A stretch of DNA of 12,222 bases, from the NCBI GenBank assembly GCA_050741915.1, contig JBOGEX010000002.1, positions 1 through 12,222 of the forward strand, read 5' to 3'. Shown here in pieces: positions 7,902 through 12,222 of this stretch. The position numbers and the translations under genes were made by a program. The notes beneath the pieces are model-generated. The model worked only from the letters and a program-made list of their open reading frames with translations, did no database searches and had not been told where the DNA came from. Position 1 is the first letter of the stretch. Every line of letters begins with the position of its first letter. Source of the DNA: JACCTH01 sp050741915 (GTDB taxonomy: Bacteria > Actinomycetota > Acidimicrobiia > Spongiisociales > ZC4RG35).

Positions 7902-9047
7902 GTGGATTTTGACCTCACCGACGAGCAGCGCAGCTTTCAGGAGGCGGTAACCAGTTTTGCTCGCCGCTATTTGAACGAAGGGCTGGTGGAGCGGGACGCA
8001 AATCTGGTCTTCGACACCCAGGCGTGGAAACGATGCGCGGAATTCGGCCTGCAGGGTTTGCCAGTGTCGGCGCAGTACGGAGGCCAGGGCGCCGATCCCC
8101 TGACGATCGTCCTGGCCATGGAGGCGCTTGGTTATGGCTGCGCCGACAATGGGTTGATCTTTTCGCTCAACGCTCAGATGTGGTCGTGCGAGGCACCCCT
8201 CATCCGATTCGGAAGCGACGAGCAGAAGAGCCGCTTCTTGCCTGGGCTATGCGACGGATCCTTGATCGGGGTCCAGGGGATGACCGAACCGGCCTCGGGC
8301 TCGGACGCTTTTAGCCTGACGACGTCGGCGGTCAAAGAAGATGGCGATTTCGTGCTCAACGGCGCCAAGACCTTCATCACCAACGCCCCGGTGGCCGACA
8401 TCTTCGTCGTGTTTGCCACCAGCGACCGTTCGAAAGGGGTCTTTGGCCTTTCGGCTTTCCTAGTCGAAGCCGGCACTCCCGGGCTTCGGATCGGGCCACC
8501 CTTTCACAAGATGGGGCTTCGCACCTCCCCGATGAGCGAGCTTTCCTTTTCTGACTGCCGGATACCGGAATCGAACCTCCTCGGACCTTTCGGAGCCGGA
8601 ATGTCGATCTTCAACCACTCGATGGAGTGGGAGCGGGGAATCATTCTGGCCAGCGCAGTGGGGACCATGCGCCGCCAGCTCGAGGCGGGTGTTGCCTACG
8701 CCAAACAGCGACGACAATTCGGCCAACCCATTGGCAAGTTTCAAAGCGTCTCTCATCGGCTGGCCGATATGAAGGTCCGGCTTGAGGCCGGACGACTCTT
8801 GCTCTATCAGCTTGGCTGGGCGATGAGCCAGGGCCGCCCGACCCCAATGGAATCGGCAATGGTGAAGCTCTATTTGAGTGAGGCCTTTGTGCAGTCGAGC
8901 CTCGACACCTTGCTGATCCACGGAGGATATGGCTACATGACCGAGACCGAGATCGAGCGCGATTTGCGAGACGCGGTGGGAAGCCGCATTTATTCGGGCA
9001 CCTCGGACATTCAACGAAATCTGATCGCTGCCCACCTGGGTCTCTAA
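7902..9047 (+). CDS. PltE-like acyl-CoA-dehydrogenase-family oxidase (L-prolyl-carrier-protein dehydrogenase)
   Basis: Flavoprotein of the acyl-CoA dehydrogenase fold, 381 residues, full length. Members of the PltE/RedW/Bmp3 branch oxidise a prolyl thioester on a carrier protein to pyrrole-2-carboxyl. Visible motifs are YGGQGADP (59-66), MTEPASGSD (127-135), the stretch around NAPVADIF (161-168) that closely resembles PltE, RRQFGQPIG (270-278) and HGGYGYMTETE (340-350). Ser365 in IYSGTSDIQ occupies the place of the catalytic Glu of medium-chain enzymes. Glu244 in MEWERG is the likely base instead, as in isovaleryl-CoA dehydrogenase and PltE-like enzymes. The GTG start at 7902 gives the typical MDFDLTDEQ opening. 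It lies 15 bp after the halogenase, with a weak ribosome site, which suggests coupled translation. A general acyl-CoA dehydrogenase is less likely given the neighbours. Confidence 0.87.
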   Translation: MDFDLTDEQRSFQEAVTSFARRYLNEGLVERDANLVFDTQAWKRCAEFGLQGLPVSAQYGGQGADPLTIVLAMEALGYGCADNGLIFSLNAQMWSCEAPLIRFGSDEQKSRFLPGLCDGSLIGVQGMTEPASGSDAFSLTTSAVKEDGDFVLNGAKTFITNAPVADIFVVFATSDRSKGVFGLSAFLVEAGTPGLRIGPPFHKMGLRTSPMSELSFSDCRIPESNLLGPFGAGMSIFNHSMEWERGIILASAVGTMRRQLEAGVAYAKQRRQFGQPIGKFQSVSHRLADMKVRLEAGRLLLYQLGWAMSQGRPTPMESAMVKLYLSEAFVQSSLDTLLIHGGYGYMTETEIERDLRDAVGSRIYSGTSDIQRNLIAAHLGL

Positions 9048-9049
9048 GG

Positions 9050-10582
9050 ATGCGCTATCTCCTGCACCAACTCCTGGAGGAGTCCGCTGCCCGATTCCCC
9101 GACCGGATCGCGGTGCGCGATCAGGGAAAGTCGATCAGCTACCGGGAGCTCGACCAGCGATCCAATCAGCTTGCCCGCCTTTTCCTTGCCGAGGGCGTGA
9201 GCGGCGGAAATCGAATCGGGTTGTTCTTAGACAAGTCGATCGACGCGGTGATAGCGATATACGGAATACTCAAGGCCGGAGCCGCCTACGTACCCCTTGA
9301 TCCACGGGCACCAGCGGCTCGAGTCGGTTATATCGCCTCCGATTGTGGTCTGAGCTGGTTGATCAGCGGGGGGCGCCAAATTGGCAAGCTCGCCGAGCTG
9401 ATCGAGGCCGGAGCCAAGCTCGAGCATGTGGTGACGCTGGCAGACACCTCTCCCCTGGCGGATTCGCAGTTGCGCCACTGGAGGGCGGATGATCTCGACG
9501 GTCATCCATTCCATCCCCTGCTTCGCTCTGGAATCGACCAGAACCTGGCCTACATTCTCTATACCTCCGGCTCGACCGGTCAGCCCAAGGGAGTGATGCT
9601 CACTCACCGCAACGCCCTCGGCTTTGTCGAATGGACGGTGGAGGAGCTTGGCATCACCCACGTGGACCGGCTCTCCAGCCATGCTCCGTTTCACTTCGAT
9701 CTATCGATATTCGATTTGTTCGCAGCCGCCGCTGCCGGCGCCTCGGTTTCTCTCGTCCCGACCGTAACCTCGGTGTTTCCGGTGGAAGTGGCGAAATTCA
9801 TCGAGGGCGAGCGGATCTCGTTGTGGTATTCGGTGCCTTCGATCCTCTCCCTTCTCTCTCAGCATGGAGATCTTGAAGCCGGTGCCCTTCCAGAGCTGCG
9901 AGCGATGGTCTTCGCCGGCGAGGTGTTCCCCAGCAAGTACCTGGCAAGGCTCATGGATCAGCTCCCTCATGTCGCCTTCCATAATTGGTACGGCCCCACC
10001 GAAACCAATGTCTGTACGGCTTTCCATGTCGAAGCTCCGCCAGATCCGGCGGGTCCGGACATTCCGATCGGGCGCGCCATCAAGAATGTAGAAACGATCG
10101 TGGTCGCGGCCGATGGCCGGCGCGCCGCTACCGACGAGGTTGGCGAGCTGTACGTACGAGGCGCAACCGTCATGTCGGGTTATTGGGCCGATCCTGATAA
10201 GACCGCCTCCCGACTCGTCCCGAATCCAATCGATCCTGCCTCTCCCGACCTGTGTTATCGCACCGGAGATCTGGTGGCCGAACAAGAGGATGGGAACTAT
10301 CGCTTCTTCGGGCGCCGCGATCATCAGATCAAGAGCCGGGGTTACCGGATCGAGCTGGGTGAGATCGAAACCGCCCTCAATTCCCATCCGGCGGTAATGG
10401 AATGTGCCGTGGTGGCCGTTCCCGACGATGTCATCTCCAACCGTCTGCTGGCCCACGTAGTCGTCGAAGGAGCCGCCGACCAGAACGACCTGATCGCCTG
10501 GTGCGCGTCTCTGATCCCCCGGTACATGATTCCTGAGTCGTTTCTCTTCTCCGAGGAGCTGCCGAAGACCAGTACCGGGTAG
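9050..10582 (+). CDS. PltF-like stand-alone adenylation enzyme (probable L-prolyl-AMP ligase), ended by TAG at the catalytic lysine
   Basis: Member of the ANL superfamily. Its expected role is to activate an amino acid, probably L-proline, with ATP and load it on a carrier protein. Core motifs are present: A3 YTSGSTGQPKG (171-181), A4 FHFDLSIFD (214-222), A5 NWYGPTET (312-319), A7 YRTGD (403-407), A8 GRRDHQIKSRGYRIELGEIE (421-440). The specificity pocket, aligned by eye to GrsA, reads D217 L218 F221 Y260 V287 A289 W313 V321 C322. It ends after PKTSTG (505-510): the next codon, where the A10 catalytic Lys belongs, is TAG. In the same frame IDRQSLLER then TGA follows at 10583-10612, as expected of an intact A10 tail, so the ancestral length was 520. 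As annotated, adenylation should be badly impaired. The gap to the oxidase gene is 2 bp. It may be a pseudogene, a readthrough gene or a sequencing error. Confidence 0.85.
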   Translation: MRYLLHQLLEESAARFPDRIAVRDQGKSISYRELDQRSNQLARLFLAEGVSGGNRIGLFLDKSIDAVIAIYGILKAGAAYVPLDPRAPAARVGYIASDCGLSWLISGGRQIGKLAELIEAGAKLEHVVTLADTSPLADSQLRHWRADDLDGHPFHPLLRSGIDQNLAYILYTSGSTGQPKGVMLTHRNALGFVEWTVEELGITHVDRLSSHAPFHFDLSIFDLFAAAAAGASVSLVPTVTSVFPVEVAKFIEGERISLWYSVPSILSLLSQHGDLEAGALPELRAMVFAGEVFPSKYLARLMDQLPHVAFHNWYGPTETNVCTAFHVEAPPDPAGPDIPIGRAIKNVETIVVAADGRRAATDEVGELYVRGATVMSGYWADPDKTASRLVPNPIDPASPDLCYRTGDLVAEQEDGNYRFFGRRDHQIKSRGYRIELGEIETALNSHPAVMECAVVAVPDDVISNRLLAHVVVEGAADQNDLIAWCASLIPRYMIPESFLFSEELPKTSTG

Positions 10583-10612
10583 ATCGACCGCCAGTCGCTC
10601 CTAGAGCGATGA
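10580..10612 (+). other. In-frame amber codon at the A10 lysine, followed by the still-readable C-terminal tail of the adenylation enzyme
   Basis: TAG at 10580-10582 replaces a lysine codon; AAG is one base away. Codons 10583-10609 read IDRQSLLER and 10610-10612 is TGA. The family motif is (P)K-T-x-[TN]-G-K-[IV]-D-R, so the tail is conserved beyond the stop. The TGA overlaps the kinase ATG (10609-10611) as ATGA, which matches the overlap style of the next gene pair and suggests that 10612 is the original gene end. Confidence 0.85.
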
Positions 10613-11631
10613 TGATCTTGGGAGAAAAAGGCTCCGAGCAGCAGATCCTTCCCGATATCCAAGCCGCCGGCCTTGCCTCCTTCCCCGAGCTCAATCCCAA
10701 CCCTGTCATCGAAACCGACAGGCAGGGCCGTGTCTCCTACCTCAATCCGGCGGCGCGAGCGCTTTTTCCCGACCTCGCCGAGCAGGGCGCCGCCCATCTA
10801 CTGCTGGCCCAGATCGAATCCGTTACCGCCAGTCTCCTGGCCTCCGAGGCCGAGTACTTCGAACGGGAGGTGGATCTGGGGGATTCAGTGTTCGAGGAGC
10901 GGATCAGTGTCGTCAAATTGCCCGGCCAGCCGATCGTGCGGGTTTACGCCCATGACGTCACGGCGCGGCGCCGGGCGGAGCAGGCCATCTCGGAAATGGC
11001 CCGGCGGGTTGTGACGGCCCAGGAGGAGGAGCGCCACCGGGTTTCTCGCGAGCTCCACGACGAAGCCGGCCAGGCATTGGTGGCACTGAAGCTCAGCCTC
11101 CAAATGCTCGAATCCGAATGCGACGATCCGGTCGCTATCCGCGCCGGGCTCACCGATGCCATCGCTTTGGTCGATCGGACCAGAGAACAGGTCAGGTTGA
11201 TAGCCCATGCTCTCCGTCCTCCCTCCCTCGACGCCCTGGGCCTAAATGCCACCCTCGAGGAGTTCTGCCGAGATTTTGGACGACGGACGAACCTCATGAT
11301 CGACTATCGGGGCCGGGTCGAGGTTGAGCCGGCCGATGCGGTAGCCATCTCGCTTTATCGGTTCCTCCAAGAAGCACTGGCCAACGCTGCGGTCCATGCC
11401 AGGGCCAAGCGGGTCGACGTGAACCTCCGGGGCGGCAACCAAATGATCGCTCTCTGGGTCCGCGATGACGGAATCGGCATGGACCCGGGGATCATCGGGC
11501 GCTCCCGACGGGGGCAGGGGATTGTGGGCATGAAGGAGCGAATTGAGCTTCTCTCCGGCTCGATGTGGGTGCTCTCTTCCCCGGGAAAGGGAGCCCATCT
11601 TCTGGCCCGACTCCCGATCGGAAGTCAGTGA
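10609..11631 (+). CDS. Cytosolic sensor histidine kinase, PAS + HisKA_3 (NarX/DegS type)
   Basis: Senses a signal and phosphorylates the response regulator encoded next to it. The 340 residues lack a transmembrane segment or signal peptide, so the signal is probably intracellular. A PAS-like input domain covers about 25-120 (NPVIETDRQGRVSYLNPAAR at 31-50). The HisKA_3 dimerisation helix has ERHRVSRELHDEAGQ (141-155) with phospho-acceptor His150. The ATPase domain shows the N box QEALANAA (254-261), G1 RDDGIGMD (285-292) and G2 RGQGIVGMKER (301-311). The ligand of the PAS domain cannot be read. The ATG at 10609 overlaps the restored stop of the adenylation gene as ATGA. The TAG at 10582 would make upstream ribosomes stop 26 bases short of it, which may lower coupled translation. 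A second ATG at 10612 is also possible. The stop overlaps the regulator start (GTGA). Confidence 0.92.
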   Translation: MMILGEKGSEQQILPDIQAAGLASFPELNPNPVIETDRQGRVSYLNPAARALFPDLAEQGAAHLLLAQIESVTASLLASEAEYFEREVDLGDSVFEERISVVKLPGQPIVRVYAHDVTARRRAEQAISEMARRVVTAQEEERHRVSRELHDEAGQALVALKLSLQMLESECDDPVAIRAGLTDAIALVDRTREQVRLIAHALRPPSLDALGLNATLEEFCRDFGRRTNLMIDYRGRVEVEPADAVAISLYRFLQEALANAAVHARAKRVDVNLRGGNQMIALWVRDDGIGMDPGIIGRSRRGQGIVGMKERIELLSGSMWVLSSPGKGAHLLARLPIGSQ

Positions 11632-12222
11632 TTCGGGTCGTAATCGCCGACGATCATCAACTCGTACGAGAAGGAATTCGCATGCTGCTCGATAGAGCAG
11701 GGGACATCGAAGTGGTCGGCGAAGCGCGAAGTGGTGAAGAGGCGATCTCGTTGATCGAAGAAGTGGCTCCCGACGTGCTAGTGGTGGACATCAGCATGCC
11801 TGGTATGAGCGGGATCACGACCTCGGAACTCGTTACCAAACGGCACGGCGCCGAAGTGGTGATCCTGTCGATGCATGAGGACGAGGCGCTGGTGCGACGG
11901 GCACTCGCCAGCGGCGCCAAGGGCTATGTGCTCAAGGGATCAGCCGCCGACGAGCTCCTCCTGGCGGTGCGAGCGGCGGCTCGGGGGGGCATGTATCTCA
12001 GCCAGCAGGCTTCTGCGGGTCTATCGGCGACTACTGACGCACAGGAACCTGAGCCGACCCCCTCCCTTACTCAACGGGAGAAAGAGGTTCTGTCCCTCAT
12101 TGGAGAAGGTCTGACCAACCGCGCCATCGCCACCCGGCTGGGGCTCAGCGTGAAGACCGTCGAGAGGCACCGCACCAGCTTGATGACCAAGCTCGACGTT
12201 CACACGATCGTTGAATTGGTCC
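11628..12222 (+). CDS. NarL/FixJ-family response regulator (3' end outside window)
   Basis: Transcription factor that receives phosphate from the kinase encoded just upstream. 198 residues are visible, and the family is usually about 210-215, so only the extreme C-terminus is missing. The receiver domain (1-about 120) shows acidic Asp8-Asp9, phospho-acceptor Asp54 in VVDISMPGMSG, Ser81 and Lys103 in YVLKGS. A linker rich in Pro, Glu and Thr (about 133-146) leads to the LuxR-type helix-turn-helix with LTQREKEVL (147-155), GLTNRAIATRLGLSVKTVERH (161-181) and the following helix. Start GTG 11628 overlaps the kinase stop as GTGA, a typical coupled pair. Operon position suggests that it controls the halogenase operon itself or other genes of the pathway. 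The target is not shown by sequence. Confidence 0.93.
   Translation, partial: MIRVVIADDHQLVREGIRMLLDRAGDIEVVGEARSGEEAISLIEEVAPDVLVVDISMPGMSGITTSELVTKRHGAEVVILSMHEDEALVRRALASGAKGYVLKGSAADELLLAVRAAARGGMYLSQQASAGLSATTDAQEPEPTPSLTQREKEVLSLIGEGLTNRAIATRLGLSVKTVERHRTSLMTKLDVHTIVELV

Noticed and set aside
10580..10582. Genetic-code change or pyrrolysine at the in-frame TAG
   Set aside because: The DUF427 gene at 2324-2608 ends in TAG at its normal family end, so TAG is an ordinary stop here. Pyrrolysine has an acylated side-chain amine and would not replace the catalytic lysine. No pyrrolysine genes are visible in the window.
1..12222. tRNA, rRNA, CRISPR array, insertion sequence or attachment site
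   Set aside because: Scanning by eye found no cloverleaf-like segment, no regularly spaced repeats, and no transposase or integrase motifs on either strand.

Overview
The window is G+C-rich (about 60% by eye) with tightly packed genes and several GTG starts. Together with the gene families this suggests a high-G+C bacterium, most plausibly an actinobacterium (possibly an uncultured lineage). The taxonomic call is an inference, because there is no rRNA or other marker gene here.

Layout. (1) Positions 1-6295 look like part of a surface-polysaccharide locus. They hold an O-antigen-ligase/polymerase-type membrane protein (minus strand, running off the left edge), an ExoA-like family 2 glycosyltransferase (plus), a small DUF427 protein (plus), an MFS transporter (minus), and a large membrane-anchored nucleotide-sugar dehydratase of the CapD/WbpM/PglF type (minus). 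The dehydratase and transporter are 19 bp apart and probably co-transcribed leftwards. (2) Positions 6296-6638 are a divergent intergenic region with a perfect 13-bp palindrome overlapping a possible promoter. (3) Positions 6639-12222 form one tight plus-strand operon: flavin-dependent halogenase, PltE-like acyl-CoA-dehydrogenase-family oxidase, PltF-like stand-alone adenylation enzyme, cytosolic PAS/HisKA_3 histidine kinase, and NarL/FixJ response regulator (running off the right edge). Spacings are 15 bp, 2 bp, then ATGA (once the ligase frame is restored) and GTGA overlaps.

How the genes work together. Adenylation enzyme, oxidase and halogenase are the catalytic set that turns L-proline into a halogenated pyrrole-2-carboxyl thioester in pyoluteorin (PltF/PltE/PltA) and bromopyrrole (Bmp4/Bmp3/Bmp2) pathways. 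The carrier protein (PltL or the ACP part of Bmp1) is not in the window. The two-component system in the same transcript suggests signal-dependent control, possibly feedback.

The most striking observation is that the adenylation enzyme stops at a TAG codon exactly where the catalytic A10 lysine should be. The rest of its C-terminus stays readable in the same frame for nine codons, to a TGA that overlaps the kinase ATG. This is a one-base AAG-to-TAG change, a readthrough site, or a sequencing error. It decides whether the pathway can activate its substrate.
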